Source of the DNA: Pirellulales bacterium | GTDB taxonomy: Bacteria > Planctomycetota > Planctomycetia > Pirellulales > JACPPG01 | Direction: 5' to 3' | DNA length: 64,000 bases | NCBI GenBank assembly: GCA_036490175.1 | Contig: DASXEJ010000153.1 | Location: 1 to 64,000, forward strand | Shown here: one piece after another, positions 1 through 7,428 of the stretch | How positions within the stretch are numbered: the first letter of the stretch is position 1 | How the letters are laid out: each line of letters opens with the position of its first letter | Program-made: the position numbers and the translations under genes | The notes under the pieces: generated by a model | Seen by the model: only the letters and a program-made list of their open reading frames with translations | What the model was told of the DNA's origin: nothing | Database searches by the model: none

Positions 1-133
1 TCAAGCCGGTGGCTTCGCCGCTGAACAAGTGAACGGTCTGTTGAATGGGTGCTGGTAGCCGTAAGCGGCGACAGGCGGCTTCAACCGCAGATTTGTCTCG
101 GATTTCGGTTGTAATCTCAACTATATGGCTCAA
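1..133 (-). CDS. DUF1257 (Ycf35-like) protein, 5' end only
   Basis: The minus-strand frame opens at a TTG codon (131-133) and runs off the window edge after 44 residues. It begins MSHIVEITTEIRDKSAVEAA and continues to a LFSGEATGL segment, which matches the N-terminal signature of the DUF1257 family (plastid/cyanobacterial Ycf35). An AAGGAC Shine-Dalgarno-like sequence lies about nine bases before the TTG, which is why I place the start there. In known genomes this family often sits beside an AAA ATPase (Ycf46) and a DUF2997 protein; neither can be seen here because the gene is cut. Biochemical role is unknown. The family call comes from recognising the N-terminus only. Confidence 0.72.
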   Translation of the reverse strand, partial: MSHIVEITTEIRDKSAVEAACRRLRLPAPIQQTVHLFSGEATGL

Positions 134-260
134 TGGTTTTGTCCTTATATATAGTGGTGGGATAGGGATCCGCGCCGCTGACGCAGACGTCAGGTCAACC
201 AGGGCCTGGTGACAACCCACTTCGTCGCTGGTTTTGTCAAACACGCGCCCAGCACGATCT

Positions 261-812
261 TTAGGGCCTGTCGCCTTCGTCAGCCCGCGGAGGCGTATGC
301 GTGGGCAGCGCTCGGGGTGGCAAGGGTGGCAAAAACACGGGGCACTCGGAAACGAGTTCGGTGGTTAGCAGGTCAGCGAGGTCCTGAGCACTTGGCTCGT
401 GCCGCAAGCCGTGGAATAAAAACCCGCACAGAACTAGTGGCAACATGCAGGCCACAATCGTGCCAATTTCGATCAAGACGGCGCCCACGATTGGGTCACG
501 TTGCCGTTGGCTGGCGATTTGACGGCGCTCGGTCTCCAGGTCGTCTCGTTTTTGAGCAAGTCGCGCCTGCTCATTTTGCAGCTCACGTTGCAAAGCCAAG
601 GTCTCTTGGCGGGATTGGGCATCCGCCGTTACGAGTTGATTTGTGGCTTCTGCCAGCTCCTGGTTTTGGCGGGCGATTTCGTGGTTCTGTTCGGCCTGGC
701 GATCACTCGCCTTCTCTGCTTGCTTCATCAGACGCTCATCTGTGCTGCAGCCGAGCAGGCCAAATGCGAGCATCGCCACGCTAACGCCGAGGCGTTCTGT
801 CTTCCGAGGCAT
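261..812 (-). CDS. Envelope-spanning lipoprotein with coiled coil and C-terminal TM
   Basis: This 183-residue protein has a signal peptide ending in a lipobox (LLGC, Cys22). A long charged, Gln/Glu-rich coiled coil follows (about residues 27-105). One strongly hydrophobic helix comes next (about 107-136), then a proline-rich 45-residue tail. A lipid anchor at one end and a membrane helix at the other suggest it bridges two membranes or is anchored twice in one. GGAG five bases before the ATG supports the start. The start overlaps the 3' end of the small membrane-protein gene upstream (781-939), so the two are probably translationally coupled. Function is unknown; the layout resembles phage u-spanins, but that is analogy only. 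Confidence 0.7.
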   Translation of the reverse strand: MPRKTERLGVSVAMLAFGLLGCSTDERLMKQAEKASDRQAEQNHEIARQNQELAEATNQLVTADAQSRQETLALQRELQNEQARLAQKRDDLETERRQIASQRQRDPIVGAVLIEIGTIVACMLPLVLCGFLFHGLRHEPSAQDLADLLTTELVSECPVFLPPLPPRALPTHTPPRADEGDRP

Positions 813-939
813 TCTGTCTCCAATGTCGTAGGAGTTGACGTAAAAGTGCCTGTAACGCGCGACGCAAACGCACTTCGCGAACTAGGGCGATAGAGAGCAC
901 GAGCACCAAGGCAGAGCTGGCTAGTAGTACAGGGGTCAT
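781..939 (-). CDS. Small single-pass membrane protein (52 aa)
   Basis: The frame begins with ATG at 937-939, preceded by GGAGG at good spacing. It encodes an N-terminal hydrophobic helix (MTPVLLASSALVLVLSIALV) followed by a basic, arginine-rich amphipathic tail. A longer frame opens upstream, but the strong ribosome binding site picks the internal ATG. The last 32 bases overlap the start of the lipoprotein gene in another frame, an arrangement that usually means coupled translation and a shared job in the envelope. No family recognised. The helix would place the basic tail in the cytoplasm. Confidence 0.6.
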   Translation of the reverse strand: MTPVLLASSALVLVLSIALVREVRLRRALQALLRQLLRHWRQNASEDRTPRR

Positions 940-1132
940 CGGGTGAGATCCTCCACAGAAAAGTTGTTGGATGTGCTGGCGAACGATTGCGCGTCCGATA
1001 GGCGCGCACCACTGCACCTTGGAAGGACACGTTGGCGAACGGCCAGAAGGAGCCGTTGATCAGCGAGGTGATATCGCGGTATGCCAGCGCCGTGAGTACG
1101 GATCGCGAATAGCTACGCAGCCGTAGCAATTC

Positions 1133-1161
1133 ATTATGACACGTTTTTCGCGATTATTTAG
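1133..1161 (+). repeat. 29-bp island repeat, copy 1
   Basis: ATTATGAC-A-CGTTTTTCGCG-ATTATTTAG. It matches copies at 3439-3467 and 9827-9855 in length, orientation and both ends; only the centre varies. On the minus strand each copy reads CTAAAT, 17 bases, CATAAT, so it could hold a promoter firing leftwards, here towards the small membrane protein and lipoprotein pair. Role not established. Confidence 0.65.
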
Positions 1162-1179
1162 AGGCTGGAGTTCCTCTGT

Positions 1180-1428
1180 TTACAAAGGTGATTTGCCGAT
1201 GAGTTCGGCGTTCCGTACGACAACGGCATTCCCGCGGCAGACGGAGTCGTCCACGTCGATCGCGAGGACATCAGAGATGGTCAACATTCCGCAGCAGGTT
1301 GCCTGCAGGAACGGGACAGCACGACGGTTCAATGGTTCCCGACGCCCGCTAGCTCGTTGGATAGTAGCGACAAGACCATCATTCATTGCCGGCCATACTG
1401 CAGCCCAAGAGGTGGCAAACGCCTGCAT
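1180..1428 (-). CDS. Hypothetical protein, 82 aa (uncertain)
   Basis: A minus-strand frame downstream of the XRE regulator gene and in the same direction. Its C-terminal half (TISDVLAIDVDDSVC, then GNAVVVRNAELIGKSPL) looks protein-like and the codon choice is not random. There is no convincing ribosome binding site before the ATG and I do not recognise a family. It could be the tail of a broken gene. Listed because it fills an otherwise empty stretch between the XRE gene and the repeat. Confidence 0.28.
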   Translation of the reverse strand: MQAFATSWAAVWPAMNDGLVATIQRASGRREPLNRRAVPFLQATCCGMLTISDVLAIDVDDSVCRGNAVVVRNAELIGKSPL

Positions 1429-1487
1429 ATTGCGACGATGCCTGACCGAAGGTCCGCGGCGGTCTCCGCCGGCGGACTATGCTGAGA

Positions 1488-1760
1488 CTAATTGGCCCCT
1501 CGACTCCCCCGCCGCAAGGATTGCGTTCGCCTCTCAAACTGCTGAGCAAACGCCGAAAGGCTTGTTCCCAGCGCCAAGCAGACGGCCTGGATTTGAACCA
1601 GGTCAAGCCTGAGTTCCCCCCGCTCCCATTTACTGACAATCGATTGGGACGTCCTGACTTTCGTCGCAAGCTCTGCCTGCGTAATCCCCGCCGATTGACG
1701 TGTTTCGCGCAGCAACTCAACGAAGACCTTGTGCTGCGGCGTAAATGTTGACTTTTCCAT
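1488..1760 (-). CDS. XRE-family helix-turn-helix regulator
   Basis: A 90-residue protein that is almost entirely a Cro/C1-type HTH domain (about residues 15-70). Recognisable parts are LRETRQSAGITQAELATKV, the recognition helix TSQSIVSKWERGE, and the closing helix with LALGTSLSAFAQQF. I start at the ATG giving MEKSTFTP, because the longer frame (to 1847) runs through the promoter and the palindrome at 1812-1832. Small lone HTH proteins of this size usually act as dimeric repressors in mobile elements. The palindrome about 50 bases upstream is a natural autoregulatory operator. Short arginine-rich tail after the domain. Its targets are not known. Confidence 0.82.
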   Translation of the reverse strand: MEKSTFTPQHKVFVELLRETRQSAGITQAELATKVRTSQSIVSKWERGELRLDLVQIQAVCLALGTSLSAFAQQFERRTQSLRRGSRGAN

Positions 1761-1811
1761 CCAACGGACCAGGTAAAGAGGTGCCGTTGCAGATGCTAAA
1801 GTCCTATGTAG

Positions 1812-1832
1812 AATAGTCCTAAATTGACTATT
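1812..1832. promoter_or_regulatory. Operator-like palindrome upstream of the XRE gene
   Basis: AATAGTC, a 7-base spacer, then GACTATT: a perfect 7-bp inverted repeat. On the minus strand an AGGACT hexamer occurs twice in the adjoining sequence, 15 bases apart, ending at about 1803. The site lies 52-72 bases before the XRE start codon, a typical distance for autorepression. Inferred from symmetry and position. Confidence 0.5.
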
Positions 1833-1932
1833 TAGCCGCGCCCACATGCTTGCCGATGCACGGCGCGTTGCCCATGGCTGTCGATAGTCGCTACGTCATG
1901 GAAGATCTTGGGCCTGCGGAGGGGGTGGACTC

Positions 1933-2952
1933 ATGTTCGGTTTTCTGAATCCAGGGCGACAGGATATTAGGTACCGGAGCGTCTACGCGCGATGCTGCGA
2001 GTTTCAACACCTGCTGTATGGCGCCCCCACGTTACCATTTCATAGTTATGAAGCGACCTTTCTATATCTATGCGCCCTGGATGCTGGTGTCCTGGCGGAG
2101 GCGAACATTCCGCGGCGGCAATGTTGCCACTTGCGCATGAGCCGCTCCACATTGCAGGCTGCCGACGCAGCCATCGGGACGTTCACGGCCTCGCTTAGCA
2201 TGCTGCTAGCGTCGATAAAGGTCGACGATGACATCACGGATCATGGGTCGCTCAGGGCACGGGTGCAGCGACTTTTGTTCGGTACTCGGTTCCGCAAGGC
2301 CGAGGAATATTTTCAAGAGCGCGACCGGGGTTTCCGAAATTCGCTTGCGGATATTCTTTTGCGGCAGCGCCAATTGGAATCATCCTCCTGCCACTCCCTT
2401 GAGCTGTACGCCGAACCAACCGCCGACGCGTTCTTCTACGTGTTTGGGCTTTTGGGACAGATTCCCGGGATGACCTCTGTCGCATCGACACTGCGATCGG
2501 TCGGAGGGCATATCGGGAAGGCCATGATCGCCGTCGACTGCGCTAAGGATTGGAGGGCCGACAAACGAACCGGCGGCTTCAATCCAGTCTCAGACGCGGA
2601 TCAAGCAAAGCGAGCGATTGCATTTGCAATTGATCAGTTGCAGGTGGCCGTCTGTCGGTGCAGCGATGCATTTGGAGTACAGTCTCGGACGGCACAGGCA
2701 TTGGCGGGAGTTCGAGATCGCGTGCAGGCTACTAAGATTGGCAAATGGCAATTCCAACCGGCAGCCGACGTGTGTGGCGAAACGGGTGACCCACGCGATC
2801 GGAGCGTTGTGTTGAACGCCGTTTGCTGCGTCCCTTGCCAAGGGGGCGGCCTCGCTGTTGGTTCAGACGATTGCGTCAGCTGTGCAACAACATGCTGCTG
2901 CTGTATGTGCTGTTGCTCGTTTTGCGCCAACCACGGGTGCGGGGGTCACTGA
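1933..2952 (+). CDS. DUF5685-like protein with cysteine-rich tail
   Basis: A 339-residue protein with a strong ribosome binding site (GGAGGGGG). It starts MFGFLNPGRQDIRYRSVYAR, with CC pairs at residues 21-22 and 64-65 and the EATFLYLCALDAG segment. I associate this pattern with the DUF5685 family, first seen in actinobacteria and firmicutes. The middle is all-helical, with acidic motifs KVDDDITD (96-103) and DCAKDWRADKRTGGFNP (202-218) that recall the two metal-binding motifs of class I isoprenoid synthases. The last 50 residues carry about fourteen cysteines, including CCCCMCCC, a likely metal-binding or redox tail. Function unknown. It stands alone on the plus strand between minus-strand genes. 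The family call is good; the enzymatic idea is speculative. Confidence 0.7.
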   Translation: MFGFLNPGRQDIRYRSVYARCCEFQHLLYGAPTLPFHSYEATFLYLCALDAGVLAEANIPRRQCCHLRMSRSTLQAADAAIGTFTASLSMLLASIKVDDDITDHGSLRARVQRLLFGTRFRKAEEYFQERDRGFRNSLADILLRQRQLESSSCHSLELYAEPTADAFFYVFGLLGQIPGMTSVASTLRSVGGHIGKAMIAVDCAKDWRADKRTGGFNPVSDADQAKRAIAFAIDQLQVAVCRCSDAFGVQSRTAQALAGVRDRVQATKIGKWQFQPAADVCGETGDPRDRSVVLNAVCCVPCQGGGLAVGSDDCVSCATTCCCCMCCCSFCANHGCGGH

Positions 2953-3134
2953 TCCAGGATGTCTAAAACCTCGATCCTAGGCATACCGTTGGCAACGCAA
3001 TGACCCGGCAAGTTGCCCAAGTATCTGGCACGAATCAATCGATTTTTAAAAAGCGGCAGGCTGGGCCAAATTCGGTGCCCCAACCTGCTGCTGGCATAGT
3101 GCCGATGAAGAGTTCTCTAAACTGTCGCCTGGGG

Positions 3135-3296
3135 TCAAAATGCCTCTCCCTGAAACCGCAGCCAAGCGGCTAGTAATTTCTGCCTCAGCTGATTGATACG
3201 GCTCGGCGAGGCGCCGAACCGCCTCGCAGCCAACCTCGCGGTCTCGCCGTCAGTGGTCAGGGCCTTGAGATGCAGCGATCGTGGGCCGACACGACT
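3135..3296 (-). pseudogene. Remnant of an HTH (sigma region 4-like) regulator
   Basis: A minus-strand frame, closed at 3135-3137 and blocked by a stop at its 5' side, encodes 53 residues with no start codon. It reads TARLAARRFGASPSRINQL followed by a basic helix and WLRFQGEAF. I recognise this as the C-terminal end of planctomycete HTH proteins that resemble sigma-70 region 4 and end in a FQGE-type sequence. Only the recognition-helix part survives, so I treat it as a degraded copy. The 29-bp repeat copy 2 lies about 140 bases upstream of it. Confidence 0.5.
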
Positions 3297-3438
3297 TCAG
3301 CCGGTTGGCATATTGCGGGATCGATCACGGAAGAGAGAGTAGCTCGCGATGCGGCGTGAGATCTGCTGGTCGTGCGGCGGCAGTACCTTGTCGCAGTCGG
3401 CTTGAGTGGCCACGGATGAGGGTTTTTGTTTTTCTTGT

Positions 3439-3467
3439 ATTATGACGCGTTTTTCGGGATTATTTAG
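3439..3467 (+). repeat. 29-bp island repeat, copy 2
   Basis: ATTATGAC-G-CGTTTTTCGGG-ATTATTTAG, in the same orientation as copies 1 and 3. On the minus strand it ends in GTCATAAT followed by an A-rich tract. It lies upstream of the HTH remnant at 3135-3296. Confidence 0.65.
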
Positions 3468-3592
3468 TCGGTCCTTGAGCGACGTACCCTGCGTGTCAAT
3501 CACGATGCGCATTGCCACGCAGGTACCCAAGCACGGCACAGATCATTCAATGAGCCGAGCCCCCGATGTGGGAACATTGTCGCAAAAGGCGT

Positions 3593-4096
3593 TTAGGATA
3601 CATGTCCAATGTTATGGCGGGCGGAGGCCGCGCGATTCAGCATGCGGGAGTAGTTGTACTCCTGCAGGCGTCGAATCACTTCAGGCAGGTCGGCCGGTGG
3701 GAACCGGACGCAAAACGCGAAGTAGAAATCTGACGGTCCTTCATACCCGACGCTCTTCTCATCAAAAGGATCCTCCTGCAATGCAAAATCGTTGACGTGT
3801 ACCTCGTACCACCAAGAGTCGTCATCGGACGACCATCGTGGGTGCATGCGGTGGTACAGGTTTCCTACTCCAGATTCGTATTGCGCCACCATGTTTAAGA
3901 ACCGCTGGCCGGCCTGGACATCACCAAACTCGATCCAAATTCGTCCCCACCCGTCTTCTTGACACGACATCACCGTCTCGATCCCGGCACGCCAGATTTC
4001 ACGGATCAGGGGCGCGATCGGCTCATCGATCATGGCCTGTTGCCCCCCGACGCGAACTCGGAGGGCCTTGTGACGGCGTTTAGCGCGATTGCTCAT
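3593..4096 (-). CDS. Conserved hypothetical protein (~167 aa)
   Basis: Encodes a basic N-terminus (MSNRAKRRHKALRVRVGG) then a compact acidic and aromatic domain. The domain includes EPIAPLIREIWRAGIETVMS, CQEDGWGRIWIEF and later GPSDFYFAFCVRFP. This looks like a small conserved planctomycete protein of unknown function. In-frame ATGs exist at 4114, 4102 and 4096. I choose 4096 because GAGGA lies eight bases before it; the longest form adds six residues. A copy of the 21-bp motif (4134-4154) sits just upstream, which links it to three other island genes. No membrane segment or signal peptide. Confidence 0.7.
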   Translation of the reverse strand: MSNRAKRRHKALRVRVGGQQAMIDEPIAPLIREIWRAGIETVMSCQEDGWGRIWIEFGDVQAGQRFLNMVAQYESGVGNLYHRMHPRWSSDDDSWWYEVHVNDFALQEDPFDEKSVGYEGPSDFYFAFCVRFPPADLPEVIRRLQEYNYSRMLNRAASARHNIGHVS

Positions 4097-4133
4097 GAAC
4101 ATGTTCCTCTTCATTTGAATGACGTGCCCCTTG

Positions 4134-4154
4134 ATCTACTTGGGAAATCCGGTC
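4134..4154 (-). promoter_or_regulatory. 21-bp island motif, copy A
   Basis: Minus-strand GACCGGATTTCCCAAGTAG plus AT. It ends 37 bases before the chosen start of the 167-residue protein. Three more copies (7014-7034, 9738-9758, 9993-10013) differ at no more than five positions, and each also precedes a gene in the same orientation. Could be a promoter or operator, or a recombination site at cassette junctions. Confidence 0.6.
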
Positions 4155-4597
4155 GCGCCCGCATGAGCGCGGATCCGTTGTCGGGCCGAATGACGAGCCA
4201 GGCGACACCGCCGAAGCAAGTAGGTGCCAGGTGAGACAATTGACTGGATCCGCTGGGAAGATGATGTTGAGAGGTCATGCGAGAGTGCCGTTCGGGTCTG
4301 ACAGGGCGTCAACGAGACCTGGGCATACAAAGTTGCGGCTCGCAACATTAGCAACCGCGGTCGCGCCTCCGGAAAGGTCCGCCCGGAAGTGGCTCTGTTA
4401 AGCGCGCCCGGCTAAAGCGGGGTGCATTGCGGAACAAGCTCGGAGGGGAGCCGAGCTAGCCCTGAGACCGCCTGGAGTGGGCCATTAGCAGTTCGGCGAC
4501 CAATTTTCACCCAGCCCAACCCCTGGCCGTGGTGACGGCCAGGGGCAGTGTGCATGCCAAGCGTCCGCAGAAACATTAATACCCATGGAGCATCGAT
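4155..4597. other. Structured non-coding stretch below the recombinase gene
   Basis: No convincing gene on either strand. It holds two clean inverted repeats: AGCTCGG, a 7-base loop, CCGAGCT (4437-4457), and an 11-bp stem at 4520-4545. Two hairpins within 110 bases suggest a structured RNA, the terminator of the recombinase transcript, or an attachment region for the recombinase. Confidence 0.4.
4520..4545 (-). terminator. Strong hairpin, possible terminator of the recombinase gene
   Basis: CCCCTGGCCGT, loop GGTG, ACGGCCAGGGG: a perfect 11-bp GC-rich stem with a 4-base loop, 52 bases past the recombinase stop codon. There is no T-run after it on the minus strand, so it is not a textbook intrinsic terminator. 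Confidence 0.4.
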
Positions 4598-6943
4598 CTA
4601 GCCCGCATAACGGTCGATCGGATTGCGGTCGACATCCGATCGTGAGGCTCCTGCTGATAGGTCAGGTCGGTGGACACGACCGTCGGGCACAAGCAGATGC
4701 CGGGACTCGTACCAGTACCGAACGGCCTTAGTGATCGTGGCCATGTCGCAGTTAAGAATGGCCGCGATTTGTTGACGCTGGCACCCACCGTCAACGAGTT
4801 GCTTTACACGATCGGCGATATCACGGTACAGTGCCGGCTCCAATTCATCCCGCCGGCGTTGGGCCCGCCGGCTGTGACCGCTTCCAAGCTCGATGCCGTT
4901 GATCTGCGACCAATGCTTGAGCAGCTTCGTGATGTTGGCCTGCGAGCAGCCGAGCTTTTTGGCAATCTCTTTGTTGGACAAGCCCGCATCCACCAACCGT
5001 TTGGCCTGATCGGCATCTGCGGCCAGCGAATCCGGTCGCACAAATTCAATTGTCACCGCGCTCGTGCCCTCCTTGCCGTCGCCGTCTCCACTGCCCGGTA
5101 TTGCCAGTAATGTCATCGCGCGACTCAGGTTCGGATCGAACGTGCCTGTCAAGAAATACCGCTTAGCTTTGTCGCGCCGCACTTCTTCGACGGTGATCCG
5201 TCCGCCAACAAGTTCTCGCAGAGCGAACGCTGCAGCCGGAGTGCGATTGGCGAGCACCTCGTGAATCCTATGCAGTTGTTCCAGGATCCAGGACCTGGTC
5301 GGCGCCGTCGGTAGCTCATCGGCGCTAGCACGCAGAATCGTCAGTCGCTGCATCAGTTCGCGCCGTTCTGCACGACGTTCTGCGATTCGATCCTGCACGT
5401 CCGAGTCGGGGATCTTTTGATTTTCGAGGGTATCAATAAGACGACCGATTTTACGAGTCACTTCCTCAAGTCGGTTTTCAGTGCTACGGAGCTCGTCTGG
5501 CAACCAGCGCTGTCGCCGTTCCCAAGCATCGAGCGACAGTCGGACCACGGAATCGAGCCAAAGAGGATTGTCGAAGATTCGCGCACTAATCTCAGCGAGG
5601 ACTAACGATTCGGCTAGTTGCCGATTAAGTGTGGTCTGGCATCTGCATACGCCCTGGTGATAGCCTGGGCAAAAGAGGTATTTGCCATGTGCGCCGCCCA
5701 CATGAAATGTCCGGCCACATTCGCCGCAAACGATCAGGCCCGACAATAAATGTGAGGGGCTATCCACAGCCCCACCCCGTTGCTGACGGCTAAACGTGCC
5801 GTCGTCCCGATGGCGATGTGCACGGCGAGCAGCGTTTTCGGTTAACAGTCGCTGCGCGGCGCCGAACGTCTCGTCGTCGACGATCCGCAACTCGGGGAAG
5901 TGCCGTTCCCATTGGTCGCTCTGCTCGGCGGGCCGCACGTCCTGGCTCACGGTTCCGGTCGAGGGGTCACGAACATTCTGCAATAGTCCCCACGACCAGC
6001 GGCCAACGTATTTGCTGTTGCTCAGTAGCCTTGGTATGTACTGATGATGCCAGCTCGTCGTGGTGCTTCGATGGTCCTTAGGGGCACCCTGTCGATTCAG
6101 CTCGCGCACTATCCACCGCAACGATCGCCTTTCTTCCACGAACCAGGTGAAGATCTGTTGCACCCAGCGTGCCTCCTCGGGCTCGATCACGTACGTCATG
6201 CGTGGTCGCGCGTGGCGACCACGACGCGTTTGCTCGCTACCAGGCACGGGAACCGTCGTATAGCCAAAACAGTAGTCACCGACCGACAGCTTGTTTTTGA
6301 CATTCGCTTCCTGACCGCGCAACACGTTCGCGCTAAGTTCCTTCACATAGCGTTCATGTTGCATAGAGAGGATCTGCGCGACCATCTCCCAGCCCTCGCG
6401 GGCCGAGTCGACGCCCTCGGAGACGCTGATCACCCGTATTCGCTGAACATGTACCAATCTCTTCAGGATTGGCATGCTGATGACTGACTCGCGCGCCAGC
6501 CGACTCAACGAGAAAAAGTAAAGCGTGTTGAACTCGCCGGCCTCGGCTGCTGCCATCAGCGCGTTCAAGCCATCGCGATCGAGCTTCGTGCCGGAGACTG
6601 CCCGGTCGGCGAATTCCAGGTGCTGGCCAATGGCGTTGCCGTCCCGCGCCGCGGCCTCGCGACATTTTTGCTGCTGCGTTTCGATGCTGGCTTCGTCTTG
6701 CAGTTGCGACGAGAATCGGCTGTAGCTGGCGGCTGCCGCTGCGGGCTGGCGTCGGCGAGCGCGACTTGCCAGGCCAATGGCGCTTACGGTTAACGCCAAC
6801 ATGACATCGCCACTGGAGCATGCCGGGGTCGCCAACAGCGCCTTGGCAGCCAGAATGCCAAGTAAAAGCGTGAAAACCCCGGCCAACTGTGCCTGCCCGC
6901 CTATCAGGAAACGCTTACTAAGTTTTGCAATTGAACTGATCAT
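4598..6943 (-). CDS. Large serine recombinase with N-terminal hydrophobic segments
   Basis: About 781 residues. Two hydrophobic stretches (about 12-37 and 47-60) come first. The resolvase-type catalytic domain follows (about 73-211) with the YSRFSS motif, whose first Ser (78) should be the nucleophile, and the helper arginines of SRLARES. Next are a recombinase domain (about 221-336), a zinc ribbon CGECGRTF...CPG..GVCRC (about 406-435) and a coiled coil (about 476-536). Two similar C-terminal HTH units complete it (LSNKEIAKKLGCSQANITKL and RQQIAAILNCDMATITKAVR). Such enzymes integrate or excise elements by serine-linked strand exchange. The membrane-like N-terminus is unusual. The open frame extends upstream to 7135, with ATGs at 7042 and 6958. 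I choose 6943 for its GAGG site and because it leaves motif copy B outside the gene. All of these starts include the hydrophobic part. Confidence 0.88.
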   Translation of the reverse strand: MISSIAKLSKRFLIGGQAQLAGVFTLLLGILAAKALLATPACSSGDVMLALTVSAIGLASRARRRQPAAAAASYSRFSSQLQDEASIETQQQKCREAAARDGNAIGQHLEFADRAVSGTKLDRDGLNALMAAAEAGEFNTLYFFSLSRLARESVISMPILKRLVHVQRIRVISVSEGVDSAREGWEMVAQILSMQHERYVKELSANVLRGQEANVKNKLSVGDYCFGYTTVPVPGSEQTRRGRHARPRMTYVIEPEEARWVQQIFTWFVEERRSLRWIVRELNRQGAPKDHRSTTTSWHHQYIPRLLSNSKYVGRWSWGLLQNVRDPSTGTVSQDVRPAEQSDQWERHFPELRIVDDETFGAAQRLLTENAARRAHRHRDDGTFSRQQRGGAVDSPSHLLSGLIVCGECGRTFHVGGAHGKYLFCPGYHQGVCRCQTTLNRQLAESLVLAEISARIFDNPLWLDSVVRLSLDAWERRQRWLPDELRSTENRLEEVTRKIGRLIDTLENQKIPDSDVQDRIAERRAERRELMQRLTILRASADELPTAPTRSWILEQLHRIHEVLANRTPAAAFALRELVGGRITVEEVRRDKAKRYFLTGTFDPNLSRAMTLLAIPGSGDGDGKEGTSAVTIEFVRPDSLAADADQAKRLVDAGLSNKEIAKKLGCSQANITKLLKHWSQINGIELGSGHSRRAQRRRDELEPALYRDIADRVKQLVDGGCQRQQIAAILNCDMATITKAVRYWYESRHLLVPDGRVHRPDLSAGASRSDVDRNPIDRYAG

Positions 6944-7010
6944 CGAACTAGGCCTCATCAAAGTGTCCAGGCCCGTACCCGACGTCACCGCGCCGGAAGA
7001 ATTGGGCCGC

Positions 7011-7226
7011 TCAATCTCCTTGGGAAATCCGGTCGACGCCATCCTGCGGCGGCCGTGGTGGGCCGTCGCTCGCTGACTCACAGCTGTCGCGAACTTCCCA
7101 CAGCTCTGCCAGCGCTCGGGCCAGCACTTGCGCAAACTGGAATTCCGCCTGCGTCAGGCCATCGAGCGTCGCTGGATCGGTAGCACGACCTTGGATCAAA
7201 CGGGGCGAGGAACGTCGCATCGGCAT
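7011..7226 (-). CDS. Small hypothetical protein (71 aa) ahead of the serine recombinase
   Basis: Starts at ATG 7224-7226 with GGAG seven bases upstream. The core LTQAEFQFAQVLARALAELWEV is a clear amphipathic helix, preceded by a basic RRSSPRLIQGR segment. The last 15 residues are low-complexity and cross motif copy B (7014-7034), so the 3' end may have been reshaped when that motif arrived. It lies directly upstream of the recombinase gene in the same direction, so the two may be co-expressed. Family and function not recognised. Confidence 0.6.
   Translation of the reverse strand: MPMRRSSPRLIQGRATDPATLDGLTQAEFQFAQVLARALAELWEVRDSCESASDGPPRPPQDGVDRISQGD
7014..7034 (-). promoter_or_regulatory. 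21-bp island motif, copy B
   Basis: Minus-strand GACCGGATTTCCCAAGGAG plus AT, one base different from copy A. It ends 70 bases before the chosen recombinase start (55 before the next possible ATG) and lies within the 3' end of the 71-residue gene. Confidence 0.6.
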
Positions 7227-7428
7227 GATTTGTCTCCAGAGCCGGAAGAAAGTGACGGCTATAAAACCTTGGCCGCAATGCTCTGGCTTCGAGGACGCCT
7301 TTGTGGCAGTTGGGCACGCAGGCCAATTGGTCGGAGGGCGCTAGAATGAATGAGAGGGCCGCGCACGCTGCTCGCAGGAGTTGCGATTGCCACGGTGAAC
7401 GCGCGACATTTTTCAACAGGAGGTTTTT

